Numbered from the stretch's first letter, positions 1-9,411 are shown. The stretch: 64,000 bases of DNA from an uncultured Bacteroidales bacterium (GCA_905234275.1 CAJOHD010000006.1:39645-103644); one strand, 5' to 3'. The notes: generated by a model not told the origin, from the letters alone. Translations and numbers: made by a program.

Positions 1-994
1 CCAATCTGTTACGAATGATATTTGCCTGTTTATATTGTTCAATTTGAGTCTTTTTAGTGATATTGTTTTCCAAAAACAAGAAAGATGTTATACCAATTGC
101 AACAAAAGAAATTGTAAGAGTAAGCACTATTGTCAGTTGCATCTTGCTGTGGAAACTGTTTTTAAACGTACCTTTGCGATCATGTTCGAAGTAGGTAAAC
201 AAGAAGTAGGCGAGGAGCAGTGCTAAAAAGATGAAAGAAAATGGCGCCACGTACCTCATCCATCTTTCAGATTCGATTGATACAACGACAGTTTTGTTTA
301 ATGATGAATCATTGAAAATGAAATGCTTGAATTTCTTTCCTTTATGTATACCGTTGGTTTGAGAAATGAAATTGTTGATGTTGTTTGGGTAGTAGTAATT
401 GCCGAGTTTATAATTTAAAATGTTGTTTTTATAGATTCCGTACGAATAGTTTTTCAGATTCGGAACGACATTTTTCTCTTTATAAAACTCGAAATACAAA
501 TTCTGTGATCCATTGATGTCTATTTTTGCGATATAATAGAAATTCGACATCGGATCGTCGATATGGTATAGACCATTGTTGATGTAGGCTACAGAATCGA
601 ATTTGAAGATATCGTTAAAGTATTCAATGCAAGGATATTCAATGTCAGGCTTATTGTCAAATGCTATATAGGTGTTGCTGTCACAAACCGTTAGAGCGAT
701 ATTGTAAGGATTGAATAATTCAATATTGCTGAAATACTGTTTTTTGAAATAGGAGAGGAGGCTGTCGTCGCTTGGAAGGTTATCGTTTTTCACCCAAGAG
801 TTGAATAATTCATCGTTTTTTATTTTTTCAAGGATTTCGGTTGTGGCTGTTTCGAATTCATGATCGGTCTCGTCAGCGATGAGTGAGGCGAAATTTTCCA
901 TCTCAAGGTTTTCGCGGTTTTCTTTTCTGTGGTGAAAGAAAACCGTGACAGAGATAAGAACTAATGTGATAATTATGATATAAATCTTCTTCAT
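1..994 (-). CDS. Sensor histidine kinase-like membrane protein, N-terminal part (runs off window)
   Basis: An uninterrupted frame of 331 codons begins at the ATG at 992-994 and leaves the window at base 1, so the C-terminal part is missing. The visible part has an N-terminal membrane segment (about residues 4-20, IIIITLVLISVTV), an extracytoplasmic domain of about 240 residues rich in N, Y and F, then two further hydrophobic segments (about 265-285 and 298-322) separated by a short basic loop. This layout, with KMQLTIVLTLTISF before the last helix, resembles the input half of large Bacteroidales sensor kinases, but no HisKA or ATPase domain is visible. A TTTTTGCA promoter element lies about 15 bases upstream. 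The frame is seen directly; the kinase assignment is inference. Confidence 0.6.
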   Translation of the reverse strand, partial: MKKIYIIIITLVLISVTVFFHHRKENRENLEMENFASLIADETDHEFETATTEILEKIKNDELFNSWVKNDNLPSDDSLLSYFKKQYFSNIELFNPYNIALTVCDSNTYIAFDNKPDIEYPCIEYFNDIFKFDSVAYINNGLYHIDDPMSNFYYIAKIDINGSQNLYFEFYKEKNVVPNLKNYSYGIYKNNILNYKLGNYYYPNNINNFISQTNGIHKGKKFKHFIFNDSSLNKTVVVSIESERWMRYVAPFSFIFLALLLAYFLFTYFEHDRKGTFKNSFHSKMQLTIVLTLTISFVAIGITSFLFLENNITKKTQIEQYKQANIIRNRL

Positions 995-1118
995 AGCCTT
1001 GTTTTCTGCAAAAATCATGCCAAAAATGGCCTTGATTTAAGACAATATTTCGTATAGTTTGATGTTTTGATATGTTAAAAAGCCAAAACGCCTTAAAACG
1101 GCTAAAAACGGGCTAAAA

Positions 1119-1991
1119 TCAAATTTTGCGAAAAACGTAAATCAAACTTGAATATTCTCCCGTTTTATGAGCTTTACGATTCGACTTCCAGCCTGTGAGT
1201 ATACCTTTGATAAAAGAGTTACCTTGGCCGATGTATTTTTCGCTCATCATGGAGATGTAGAATGCGTCCCACTTCATCGGATGAATCGTTTCGAGTTCAA
1301 AACTGCCGGCAAAAATATTTTGCAGCGACTCTTTATGAAAATGGTTCAAGTGACGCGGAGCGTCGTATGCTGCCCATTTGTCTTTGTAATATTGCGCGTC
1401 ATACGACATATAATTCGGCACTGCAATTACCAGTTGTCCGTTGTCTTTTAACAAACGGTGAAGTTGTTCGGTTTGAAATTTAAGATCGTCGATATGTTCG
1501 AGCACATGCCACATTGTGATAACGTCAAAAGTGGAGTAGGGGAGAGTGAAGATTTCTTCTGGTGAAACTATTGTTTTACCGAGTTTTTCGGAAGCGTATT
1601 TACGCGCGTCTTCACTTAAATCGCAGCCGGTTATCTCGCATCCTTTTTGTTGAGCGTAATGCAGGAAATCACCGACGCCGCATCCGAAATCGAGGAGGTG
1701 CGGTTTGGTGCGGTCGCCACAGGCTATCTTATATTTGTTTCGGATATTGATCTTTTTCACCTGGTTGTAAATCCAAGGAACGAGACCTTTTTTGTGCTCG
1801 TTGTGCGAGAGATAATCCTCCGATTTGTAATAATTTCCGATAACGGATTTATCCGGTCGGGGAGTGGTGAACAGCAGTTTGCAGTCGTTGCACTCAACGA
1901 TTTCGAAGTCTTCCTGAGAGAGAAAATAATCTTTCAACTTAAGGTAAGACCTTGTGTTTTCTGATTCACAAAACGGGCATTTAGTGCTCAT
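1119..1991 (-). CDS. Class I SAM-dependent methyltransferase with N-terminal zinc ribbon
   Basis: This 290-residue protein begins with a probable zinc-binding ribbon (CPFC at residues 5-8 and CNDC about 30 residues later). A class I methyltransferase core follows, with motif I LLDFGCGVGDFL near residue 100, an acidic residue after the next strand (GCDLSEDA), and MWHVLEHIDD as the post-II motif. This is the Methyltransf_23 type seen in surface-polysaccharide or natural-product gene sets. The substrate cannot be read from the sequence. It lies downstream of mnmG on the same strand, separated by a palindromic repeat and a parS-like site, so it is probably transcribed on its own. Confidence 0.85.
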   Translation of the reverse strand: MSTKCPFCESENTRSYLKLKDYFLSQEDFEIVECNDCKLLFTTPRPDKSVIGNYYKSEDYLSHNEHKKGLVPWIYNQVKKINIRNKYKIACGDRTKPHLLDFGCGVGDFLHYAQQKGCEITGCDLSEDARKYASEKLGKTIVSPEEIFTLPYSTFDVITMWHVLEHIDDLKFQTEQLHRLLKDNGQLVIAVPNYMSYDAQYYKDKWAAYDAPRHLNHFHKESLQNIFAGSFELETIHPMKWDAFYISMMSEKYIGQGNSFIKGILTGWKSNRKAHKTGEYSSLIYVFRKI

Positions 1992-2023
1992 AATATCTTT
2001 GTTTTATTGTTGTTTTCAAAAAT

Positions 2024-2039
2024 TGTTCCACGTGGAACA
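2024..2039. promoter_or_regulatory. parS: parS-like centromere site (ParB-binding palindrome), copy 1
   Basis: The sequence TGTTCCACGTGGAACA is a perfect 16-bp palindrome that fits the bacterial parS consensus TGTTNCACGTGNAACA. It lies just 3' of mnmG, outside coding sequence. An identical site lies just 5' of mnmG. parS sites are loading points for the ParB clamp and cluster near the replication origin, where mnmG (gidA) is classically found. No parA, parB or dnaA is visible in this window. Confidence 0.8.
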
Positions 2040-2047
2040 TTCCATTC

Positions 2048-2157
2048 GTCATTTCGAGCTTGTCGAGAAATCCTTAATTTCCTTTTCAATACAATGTTCC
2101 TATAAACCAAGGATTTCTCCATTCCGTTCCATTTCATTCCACTTCAGTCGAAATGAC
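2048..2157. repeat. Dispersed palindromic repeat, family R1, copy A
   Basis: The arms read GTCATTTCGAGCTTGTCGAG on the left and CAGTCGAAATGAC on the right, with AAATCC and GGATTT inside, around a variable AT-rich centre. A second complete copy lies at 4528-4638 and a half copy sits inside a coding region at 12304-12340. This copy begins 8 bp after a parS-like site and ends 9 bp before the mnmG stop (both sides read on the plus strand). It could fold into a long hairpin and act as a terminator for mnmG. It resembles REP-type elements with no transposase of their own. Confidence 0.8.
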
Positions 2158-2166
2158 AATTGAATG

Positions 2167-4041
2167 TTACCGTCCTAAAAATACAGCAAGGACCGAAATA
2201 TCAGCCGGGCTAACTCCGCTGATGCGCGATGCTTGTCCGAGGGTTTGCGGCTTATGTTTTGTAAGCTTCTGTCGGGCTTCGATTGTCAGCGAGTGCAGAG
2301 CGTTGTAGTCGAAATCCGGACTCAGTTTTACGTCCTCGAGGCGTTTTAACTTATCTGCAACTTCGCGTTCTTTGTCGATGTATCCTTCATATTTTACCAA
2401 AATCTCCGCCTCCTCGATGACACTTCGCGTCATCTCGTCGGCGAGGTCGTATTTCCATTTCAATGACTCCACGTTTTGCATCATCTCCATCAGGCTCAAC
2501 TGCGGACGTGTGAGCACATGCGCAAAACGGGTTTTTCCTGCAATCTCAGGAGTTTCTTTTGCAACCAAAAGAGTGTTTATTTCCTCTGGAGAAACATTGG
2601 TTTCTTTCAAGAATGTTATCAAGTCTTGTACCTTTTGTTGTTTCTGCTGGAAACGCTCATAACGTTCTTGGGTTGCAAGACCGAGTTTGTATCCCAGTGG
2701 GGTCAATCGGGCATCTGCGTTATCTTGTCGTAACAAAATACGATATTCAGCGCGACTGGTAAACATACGGTAAGGCTCGTCAACACTCTTGGTGATGAGG
2801 TCGTCGATAAGAACACCAATATAACCTTCATCACGACGCAAAACCACTAGTTCTTCATCGTGGATGAGACGATGAGCGTTGATACCAGCCATAAGACCTT
2901 GCGCTGCCGCTTCTTCGTAGCCTGTAGTGCCGTTGATTTGTCCGGCAAAGAACAAGCCGTGAATCTTTCGTGTCTCCAGACTATGATAAAGTTGCTCCGG
3001 TGGGAAGAAGTCGTACTCAATGGCGTAACCAGGACGGAAAATCTTGGCGTTTTCAAATCCTTCGATGTTACGTAGAGCTTCATATTGGATGTCCTCCGGC
3101 AACGATGAACTGAAGCCGTTGAGATAATACTCGCATGTGGTTGCGCCTTCCGGTTCCACAAACAACTGATGAAAATCTTTCCCAGCAAAACGTTCTATTT
3201 TATCCTCAATGCTTGGGCAGTAGCGTGGACCTATGCCTTGGATTCTACCTGTGAACATCGGTGATTTGTCGAACCCTTTGCGCAATATTTCGTGCACTTT
3301 CAACGATGTATAAGCGATATAGCATGAGCGTTGCTTCAGTGGTTTCTCCACATTCATGAACGAGAAACCTGTGATCTCCTCGTCGCCTTTCTGCTCTGCG
3401 AGCTTGCTGAAGTCGATAGTTCTTCCGTCTATTCTGACAGGTGTTCCAGTCTTCATTCTGTCGGCTTCAAAACCCAGTCCCACGAGCTGTTCAGTTATTC
3501 CGTGACTTGCCGACTCGCCTATTCTGCCGCCTGAAAACGACTTCTCTCCGATGAAAATCTTACCATTGAGGAATGTGCCGTTGGTTAGGATGACGGTCTT
3601 GGAATGCACGTCGCCACCCATCATAGTGTGCACGCCTTTTATTTGGTCACCTTCAACCAACAATCCGTCAACGTGGTCTTGCCAGAACTCGAGGTTCTTG
3701 GTGTGTTCGAGTGTGTTGCGCCATTCAGCCGAGAATGCTGCTTTGTCGCTCTGCACACGCGGACTCCAAACAGCCGGACCTTTGGATTTGTTAAGCATCC
3801 TGAACTGTATCATGGTCTTGTCGGCGATGATGCCCATCTGTCCGCCCAGTGCATCTATTTCGCGCACTATCTGACCTTTGGCGATGCCTCCAACGGCAGG
3901 GTTACACGACATCGCAGCCATGAAACTCATGTTCATGGTGATGAGCAAGGTCTTGTTGCCGAGGTTTGCCGCTGCAGCTGCTGCCTCACATCCTGCGTGG
4001 CCCGCTCCGACCACTATCACATCGTAATTTTCAAATATCAT
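2167..4041 (-). CDS. mnmG: tRNA uridine-5-carboxymethylaminomethyl modification enzyme MnmG
   Basis: MnmG works with MnmE to place carboxymethylaminomethyl groups on U34 of certain tRNAs, using FAD, NADH and methylene-tetrahydrofolate. The 624-residue length is typical. The FAD Rossmann motif VGAGHAGCEAA is at residues 11-21, the two family signatures are present (GPRYCPSIEDKI and PGYAIEYDF), and the helical C-terminal domain that contacts MnmE is complete. The gene is flanked by two identical parS-like sites, which agrees with the common placement of gidA near oriC. I see no defects. Confidence 0.97.
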   Translation of the reverse strand: MIFENYDVIVVGAGHAGCEAAAAAANLGNKTLLITMNMSFMAAMSCNPAVGGIAKGQIVREIDALGGQMGIIADKTMIQFRMLNKSKGPAVWSPRVQSDKAAFSAEWRNTLEHTKNLEFWQDHVDGLLVEGDQIKGVHTMMGGDVHSKTVILTNGTFLNGKIFIGEKSFSGGRIGESASHGITEQLVGLGFEADRMKTGTPVRIDGRTIDFSKLAEQKGDEEITGFSFMNVEKPLKQRSCYIAYTSLKVHEILRKGFDKSPMFTGRIQGIGPRYCPSIEDKIERFAGKDFHQLFVEPEGATTCEYYLNGFSSSLPEDIQYEALRNIEGFENAKIFRPGYAIEYDFFPPEQLYHSLETRKIHGLFFAGQINGTTGYEEAAAQGLMAGINAHRLIHDEELVVLRRDEGYIGVLIDDLITKSVDEPYRMFTSRAEYRILLRQDNADARLTPLGYKLGLATQERYERFQQKQQKVQDLITFLKETNVSPEEINTLLVAKETPEIAGKTRFAHVLTRPQLSLMEMMQNVESLKWKYDLADEMTRSVIEEAEILVKYEGYIDKEREVADKLKRLEDVKLSPDFDYNALHSLTIEARQKLTKHKPQTLGQASRISGVSPADISVLAVFLGR

Positions 4042-4050
4042 ATTTCCGAG

Positions 4051-4066
4051 TGTTCCACGTGGAACA
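4051..4066. promoter_or_regulatory. parS: parS-like centromere site (ParB-binding palindrome), copy 2
   Basis: This is an exact second copy of TGTTCCACGTGGAACA, lying between ybeY and mnmG about 10 bp upstream of the mnmG start codon. A ParB complex here could affect mnmG transcription. See copy 1 at 2024. Confidence 0.8.
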
Positions 4067-4085
4067 ATTTTGTTAATTTATTGAT

Positions 4086-4511
4086 TTAGAATTTGTTACG
4101 TCGCATTGCGAGACATTTTTCCTCTTGTGCCCGCATCGTCGCGGCATCTTCGTCGGTCTTGTCTTTAAAGCCTATCAGATGCAGCACGCCGTGTGCCAAG
4201 ACACGGTGAAACTCGTCTTTGAACGGCTTTCCCATCTGCTCGGCGTTGTCTTTAATTCTATCGATACTGATGTAAAACTCGCCAGAGAGATACTCCTCAC
4301 AATCGTTCAACGGAAACGTCACGATGTCGGTGTAAAAATCGTGGTTCATACGCTTTTGGTTGAACTCCAAAAGATATTCGTCGCTGCAGAAGAGATAGTA
4401 CAACTCGCCGATTTTCTTGCCGTAAGAAGCGACAAACTCTTCAATCCATTCCTTAGCAAGGCGCTGGTTCAAGGATGGCATTTCGATGTCTATACTTTCA
4501 AATTTGATCAT
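4086..4511 (-). CDS. ybeY: rRNA maturation factor / endoribonuclease YbeY
   Basis: YbeY is a zinc-dependent RNase needed for 16S rRNA 3' maturation and ribosome quality control. The zinc motif H-G-V-L-H-L-x-G-F (HGVLHLIGF) is near the C-terminus, and DIVTFPLND is the conserved upstream strand. I place the start at the ATG at 4509-4511 (MIKFESIDIE), giving 141 residues, the normal size. A longer frame reaches 4613, but its extra 34 residues are translated from palindromic repeat R1 copy B (GFLDKLEM is a repeat arm) and are almost certainly not native. Confidence 0.93.
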   Translation of the reverse strand: MIKFESIDIEMPSLNQRLAKEWIEEFVASYGKKIGELYYLFCSDEYLLEFNQKRMNHDFYTDIVTFPLNDCEEYLSGEFYISIDRIKDNAEQMGKPFKDEFHRVLAHGVLHLIGFKDKTDEDAATMRAQEEKCLAMRRNKF

Positions 4512-4527
4512 ATCGTTGTTTTGTTTT

Positions 4528-4638
4528 GTCATTTCGAGCTTGTCGAGAAATCCTATTTCTACGTATACACTTGAATGGTTTCGTTTAACAAGGATTTCTC
4601 CATTTCGCTCCATTTCATTACGCTTCAGTCGAAATGAC
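4528..4638. repeat. Dispersed palindromic repeat, family R1, copy B
   Basis: This copy has the same arms as 2048-2157 (GTCATTTCGAGCTTGTCGAG and CAGTCGAAATGAC). Its right arm supplies the stop codon and last residues (RHFD) of the upstream DUF4175 gene, which ends at 4625. Its left arm lies just before the ybeY start and creates a false N-terminal extension of that frame. The element therefore fills the whole gap between two genes. Confidence 0.8.
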
Positions 4639-7600
4639 GGTTTTTATTCATAAAGTATTCGTTTATCTTTTGTTTATAAAACGGTTGATACTCAATAGGA
4701 TTCGTACGCAAAAAGTCCTGTTGCTTCTTGATGCTCTCCTCGTAACGAAGCTCATCGATATTATGGCTCTTTTCGGGACCTTTATACTCGTCAGACTTGC
4801 GCTTCTCCTCTTTCTCGCGTTCCTGCTGTGCGTTTTCAGCTTTCAGCATTCGCGACATGATATCTTTGTTACGCTTGATGGTCTGATTCGTAATGCGCTT
4901 ATTTACAATGTCTTCCTCAAGCTTTTCCATGTCTTTCATTATCTGTTTGATGCCATCGTCACCGAGCATGCCGTCTTTCTTCATTTCATCGAGAATTTGC
5001 TGCATACCTTCGCGGATGAGCTCCTGTTGAGCCGCCATTCTTGCCAGTTCCTCGTTCATATTTTCCGATGGAGTGCCGTCTTTTTGCTGTTGTTGCATCT
5101 GCTGTTGCATCTTTTTCAGCTGCTCACCAAGTTGATTTTGTAGGTCTCTCATGTTTTTCATGCTCTTCGGCTTGCCTTGATTTCCCTTGGATTTTCCAGG
5201 TTTCGAGCAAGAGCTGCTGCTTGAGCCGTCCATCATTGATTCCATATCGTTGAGTGACTCGGCGAGCATCAAAGCGAGGTTGTTCATCGACATCATGGCG
5301 TTTTGCTGTTTATGGGTCGCACTGCCGAATTTCAGTTCCAAAACGTCTTGCATTGCCGACTCTGTCTGCTGGTCGATGACTTGTAACTCGTTGAAAACGA
5401 AGTTTTTAACAGATGTTTGACGGTTAGCCATCTTACGCAAGGAGTCTTCCACCATCGCGAAGTTTTCAGATATTTCTTTCTGGCGTGAAATCTTTTGTGA
5501 CACTGTCGGGTCGTCTTTCTTCATGACGCTGATTTCCTGCATCAGTTCTTCCTCAGCATGTGATGAGCGTACTACATTTTCGAGCAGAATCCTCACCAGA
5601 TAAGCGTCTTCGGCAAGCTGGTCCATGCCGCCACCCATCATCATAGACATCATGTTTTCCGACATTTCCTTCATCTTCTTGCCGGCTTTCTGTTTCTGTC
5701 GTTGGGCATTCTCATATTCGCCTCCATCTTCCGATTCCTCAGCGTTTTCTAAGTCTTCTTGTATTTCCTCGAAAGCTTCTTCGTCTTTTTTAATATCAAA
5801 CGAATCGCTCAGACCTTGGTTTTTCTCAATGATGGAATCAAGTTGTTGTTCCATCTTATTTAATTGATTTTCAGCATCTTGAGCGGAGATGGAGTCGGTT
5901 TTTTCCAGAAGCTCGTCAGCCAGTTTCTGCATCTCGTCCATCAGTTGGTTCATGTCTTTTTCAACCTTCAGCTGTTCAAGAAGCGAGAGGTTGCGGTCCA
6001 TCATCTGTTGCAGAGCCTCGTTGTTTTTCTTGAGGTCTTTCATGATCTCCTGCATACGTTCACGCGGCATCTCGTTGAGCAGCTGCTCAATCTCTTCCAT
6101 CAGTTTTTTCATCTCGTCGGGGATAACCTCGTCGAAAAGCTTGTTTATCTCTTCCTGTTTCTTTATAAGCTCTTCAGATGAAAGCTCGTTTTCCTTAATA
6201 AAATCTGACAGTTCCTTCTGTTCCTCCTGAATCTTGTTCCATTCCTCCTGAACCTCTTTTTGTTTCTCGAGCAGTTCTTTCATCTTCTCCTTATCGCTCC
6301 AGTCGAGGTCTTTTTTCGACATCAGGTCGCGAAGCATGTCTTCAATATCCTTACGGAGATTCTGAAGCTCGTCGGAACGCTGGTTGAGGTTGTCGAGTAT
6401 CTGATTTTCAGTGTTATTAGCGATGGAATCGAGTTGTTCGGTTGTCGGCAGAACCAGATAAAACACCTCAGAGCGCTTCGATTTCGGACCGTTTATGCCG
6501 TCGTTGTCAAAGATCTCGAAATATGCCTTCACCTCGTCGCCACAATAAAGCGTAAGAGTGTCAGTATCAATGCTATAGTAGAATGAAGTGCGAGTGTTGC
6601 GCTTATCGATAGGGATGTTTTTCACGAACGACTGATTCGGTTTGCCATCAACTTCGAAATGGTAGAGAAGTTTAGTGAAACCATAGTCATCAGCTATGAG
6701 ACCTGAATAATATGTCTGCTTGGCGAAATCTTCGTGGAAATTCTGCACCTGGATGTCGGGATAGGCGTCAGGGATGACCTCAACGGTAAATATTATCGGA
6801 TCTGTTGAATTCCATTCATTTTGTAATGAAGCCGTGAATTTTGTTGATTTTATGGCTGTAAATTTATAAATGAAATCATCAATTGAAACAGAATCATTGA
6901 TGAAGATAGTCTTTACATCGCGTGTATGAAAAACAAATTCAACGTCGGTACCTTGCGGCACGATGATGCGTGTCTTCCCATTCAATGTTTCGTTTTTGCG
7001 ATGGATATATTTCGGAAACGTCAGTTTTGCCTCGTAATACAGCATTGTCGGGTTTGGACGGACAATGAGGATTATCATCTGACTACGATAATCACCACCT
7101 TCCACATAAAATTCTTCGTTTTGATAGACATTTTTGAAGATGAAGCGGAAATTGTTGGTATTCAATTGGTTCATCATTCTGATTCCCGTGTTGGATTTGA
7201 TATAGAACGCATCGGGAATGCGCTCGCCGGTGACGTGGATGTTGAATTCAATATCTTTGCCTTGCGATGCTTCAAGATTTGTTGCGGAAAGCTCGACGTT
7301 GAAAGGAAGCGGTTTTTCAAAATCCTGAGAATAGTTGAAAATGCGTTGTGCGGGTTTCTTTGAAAAATCTGGTAAAAATATCAATGTCACAGCTAAAACG
7401 ACGAAAGCTATCCCGAAAATTTTCAGATATTTGTAATTTTCTTTCAGGTTGACCGCATCGGAGAAGTTGATAGGTTTCAGATGTTCGGTGCGCTGCTCAA
7501 TTGTTGCGATAAGCAGTTGATTATCAGTATTTTGTGATAGTTCGTTTGATAATTGGATGGTATTCAGCAGTTTGTCGCTGATTTCCGGGAAGAATTTTCC

Positions 7601-7888
7601 GATTATCACTGACGCTTGTTCATCGGACATCTTTTTGCGGAAGCGGATGAGGTTGGCGACAGGGATTGCGAAGTGGAAGATGGCGACAAACAATGTGCCG
7701 AGGATGAACAGCAGTAACAGCACGAGTCTGCCTTTCTGTGGAAGCCATGAGAAATACTCTATCCCATTGATTATCAAGAATAAGGCAATAATCAAGACAA
7801 GCCCTATCAGTGCGCCTTGGATGAGGCGGTTGAGGTAGAACTTCCTGATGAAGCGCTCAATTTTCGATATCAGAGTAGAATTCGCCAT
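4625..7888 (-). CDS. DUF4175 family membrane protein
   Basis: This protein of 1087 residues has two N-terminal transmembrane helices (about residues 25-45 and 52-72) and a third near 155-175. An Ig-like extracytoplasmic region runs from about 180 to 480. A very long charged coiled coil (about 490-800) is rich in E, K, Q and M, followed by a Q/M-rich C-terminal region. This matches the DUF4175 family found in Bacteroidota, whose role is unknown. The start is ATG at 7888 (MANSTLISK). An upstream TTG at 7906 lies inside the promoter element TATTTTTGCA and is not credible. The stop codon comes from repeat R1 copy B. Confidence 0.85.
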   Translation of the reverse strand: MANSTLISKIERFIRKFYLNRLIQGALIGLVLIIALFLIINGIEYFSWLPQKGRLVLLLLFILGTLFVAIFHFAIPVANLIRFRKKMSDEQASVIIGKFFPEISDKLLNTIQLSNELSQNTDNQLLIATIEQRTEHLKPINFSDAVNLKENYKYLKIFGIAFVVLAVTLIFLPDFSKKPAQRIFNYSQDFEKPLPFNVELSATNLEASQGKDIEFNIHVTGERIPDAFYIKSNTGIRMMNQLNTNNFRFIFKNVYQNEEFYVEGGDYRSQMIILIVRPNPTMLYYEAKLTFPKYIHRKNETLNGKTRIIVPQGTDVEFVFHTRDVKTIFINDSVSIDDFIYKFTAIKSTKFTASLQNEWNSTDPIIFTVEVIPDAYPDIQVQNFHEDFAKQTYYSGLIADDYGFTKLLYHFEVDGKPNQSFVKNIPIDKRNTRTSFYYSIDTDTLTLYCGDEVKAYFEIFDNDGINGPKSKRSEVFYLVLPTTEQLDSIANNTENQILDNLNQRSDELQNLRKDIEDMLRDLMSKKDLDWSDKEKMKELLEKQKEVQEEWNKIQEEQKELSDFIKENELSSEELIKKQEEINKLFDEVIPDEMKKLMEEIEQLLNEMPRERMQEIMKDLKKNNEALQQMMDRNLSLLEQLKVEKDMNQLMDEMQKLADELLEKTDSISAQDAENQLNKMEQQLDSIIEKNQGLSDSFDIKKDEEAFEEIQEDLENAEESEDGGEYENAQRQKQKAGKKMKEMSENMMSMMMGGGMDQLAEDAYLVRILLENVVRSSHAEEELMQEISVMKKDDPTVSQKISRQKEISENFAMVEDSLRKMANRQTSVKNFVFNELQVIDQQTESAMQDVLELKFGSATHKQQNAMMSMNNLALMLAESLNDMESMMDGSSSSSCSKPGKSKGNQGKPKSMKNMRDLQNQLGEQLKKMQQQMQQQQKDGTPSENMNEELARMAAQQELIREGMQQILDEMKKDGMLGDDGIKQIMKDMEKLEEDIVNKRITNQTIKRNKDIMSRMLKAENAQQEREKEEKRKSDEYKGPEKSHNIDELRYEESIKKQQDFLRTNPIEYQPFYKQKINEYFMNKNRHFD

Positions 7889-8045
7889 AATACTATAAAT
7901 TTGCAAAAATACGAAAAAGTCTTTATTTAACAGCTAATAATTTTCATATTTTAATGCCATTTCCGAAATGCTCACAGTACCCTATGGTAGGTCGCATTTC
8001 TGCAAATGGCATCAATAATCTTTTTAAGTTATGGTATCGTTAAAA

Positions 8046-8114
8046 ATGATGAGTGAGCTGTTAAAAATCATTATTAATGATGAGCTGTTTATGTTTTAAA
8101 ATGCTGTAATTTTG
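8046..8114 (+). promoter_or_regulatory. Promoter with paired ATGATGAG boxes (metal-type architecture, copy 1)
   Basis: ATGATGAG occurs at 8046-8053 and 8077-8084 (31 bp apart). The -7 element TAATTTTG begins at 8107, exactly 30 bp after the start of the second box. The same geometry is found before feoAB, the porin-imelysin operon and the MMPL operon. The stretch also contains the palindrome TCATTATTAATGATGA, which is repeated upstream of feoAB. Confidence 0.55.
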
Positions 8115-8133
8115 CATTGTTAATGATTTTGTT

Positions 8134-9408
8134 ATGCGAGAAATTTGGAATCTTATTAATGAGATGTCGCCGTATCTGCTTTTAGGGTTCGGCTTTGCGG
8201 GATTGCTGCATGCTTTTGTGCCTTCGCGGGTATATCACCGTTACCTATCGAAAAACGATTTCCGTTCAGTTTTTTGGGCGGCGATGATAGGAGTGCCTTT
8301 GCCGTTGTGTTCGTGCGGTGTCATTCCGACGGCTATGTCGTTGCGCAAGGAAGGGGCGTCGAAAGGTGCGACGACTTCGTTTTTGATAGCTACGCCACAA
8401 ACCGGTGTGGATTCTATTTTAGCCACAGCGTCGTTGCTTGGTATACCTTTCGCTATCATCAGGCCTATTGCGGCTTTGGTGACGGCTCTGTTTGGCGGGC
8501 AGCTGGTGAACATTGCAACGCGAAACGAGAAATCGGATAATTCGGAAGTTATCAGAAAAGCTTCTGATGAAAGGCCAAAAGGCTTCTGGAACAAGATTAA
8601 AGAGGCTTTGAAATACGGTTATTTCGAGATGATGCAGGATATTGGCAAGTGGCTGATGATAGGTCTGGTGGTAGCTGGTTTGATTACGGTTTTCGTGCCT
8701 GACGATTTCTTCCTTTATTTCAACGACAAACCGTTGCTCACCATGTTGATGGTGCTTGTGGTCTCAGTTCCGATGTACGTTTGTGCGACGGGCTCCATCC
8801 CGATTGCGGCAGCTCTGATGCTGAAAGGCATTTCACCTGGTGCCGCGTTGGTTCTCCTGATGGCAGGACCGGCCTGCAATATGGCGTCGATTATGGTGAT
8901 TCGGAAGGCTTTGGAAAAGAAGACGATGTGGGTTTATCTGTTTTCAATAATCTTGGGAGCAATAACCTTCGGTCTTATTATCGACCTTGTTTTGCCTACT
9001 GAATGGTTTACTTCAAGCATTGTAGCCACCAAAGAAAGCTGTCATGAGGCGCCAGCTGTTTTCAATGTGATTTGCAGCGTGGTTTTGGGAATTTTGCTTA
9101 TCTTTGCGCTGATTATGAGGCGTCATCACCATTGCGACTGCGGTTGTGATGACCATGACGACCACTGCGAATGCGAGTCTCATTCTCATGAAAATCATAC
9201 AGTTATGAATAAGAAACAGTTTAAAGTTGATGGCATGATGTGCAACCATTGCCGTGCCAATGTTGAGAAGGGTCTCAAAGCCCTCGAAGGTGTTGAAAAT
9301 GTGGAAGTTGACCTTGCTTCAGGAATGGCTGTCGTTGAAGGCGACGTCAGTGATGAAGAGGTTGTCAAAACAATCGAAGGCCTTGGATATCAAGGGAAGA
9401 GAATGTAA
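8134..9408 (+). CDS. SO_0444-type Cu/Zn efflux permease with C-terminal HMA domain
   Basis: This 424-residue permease of the ArsP_1/SO_0444 type has two blocks of about four membrane helices. The first carries the family motif PLPLCSCGVIP (about residues 50-60) and the second has MYVCATGSIPIA. A His/Cys-rich linker (HHHCDCGCDDHDDHCE) leads to a heavy-metal-associated domain with MMCNHCRANV, the classical MxCxxC metal site. The fusion suggests that the soluble domain feeds metal to the exporter. The substrate is probably copper or zinc by family. The gene is monocistronic, under a promoter shared in design with iron-related genes. Confidence 0.85.
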   Translation: MREIWNLINEMSPYLLLGFGFAGLLHAFVPSRVYHRYLSKNDFRSVFWAAMIGVPLPLCSCGVIPTAMSLRKEGASKGATTSFLIATPQTGVDSILATASLLGIPFAIIRPIAALVTALFGGQLVNIATRNEKSDNSEVIRKASDERPKGFWNKIKEALKYGYFEMMQDIGKWLMIGLVVAGLITVFVPDDFFLYFNDKPLLTMLMVLVVSVPMYVCATGSIPIAAALMLKGISPGAALVLLMAGPACNMASIMVIRKALEKKTMWVYLFSIILGAITFGLIIDLVLPTEWFTSSIVATKESCHEAPAVFNVICSVVLGILLIFALIMRRHHHCDCGCDDHDDHCECESHSHENHTVMNKKQFKVDGMMCNHCRANVEKGLKALEGVENVEVDLASGMAVVEGDVSDEEVVKTIEGLGYQGKRM

Positions 9409-9411
9409 GAA

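Noticed and set aside
4512..4613. N-terminal extension of YbeY to 175 residues
   Set aside because: The added residues are encoded by palindromic repeat R1 copy B; the ATG at 4511 gives the normal family length.
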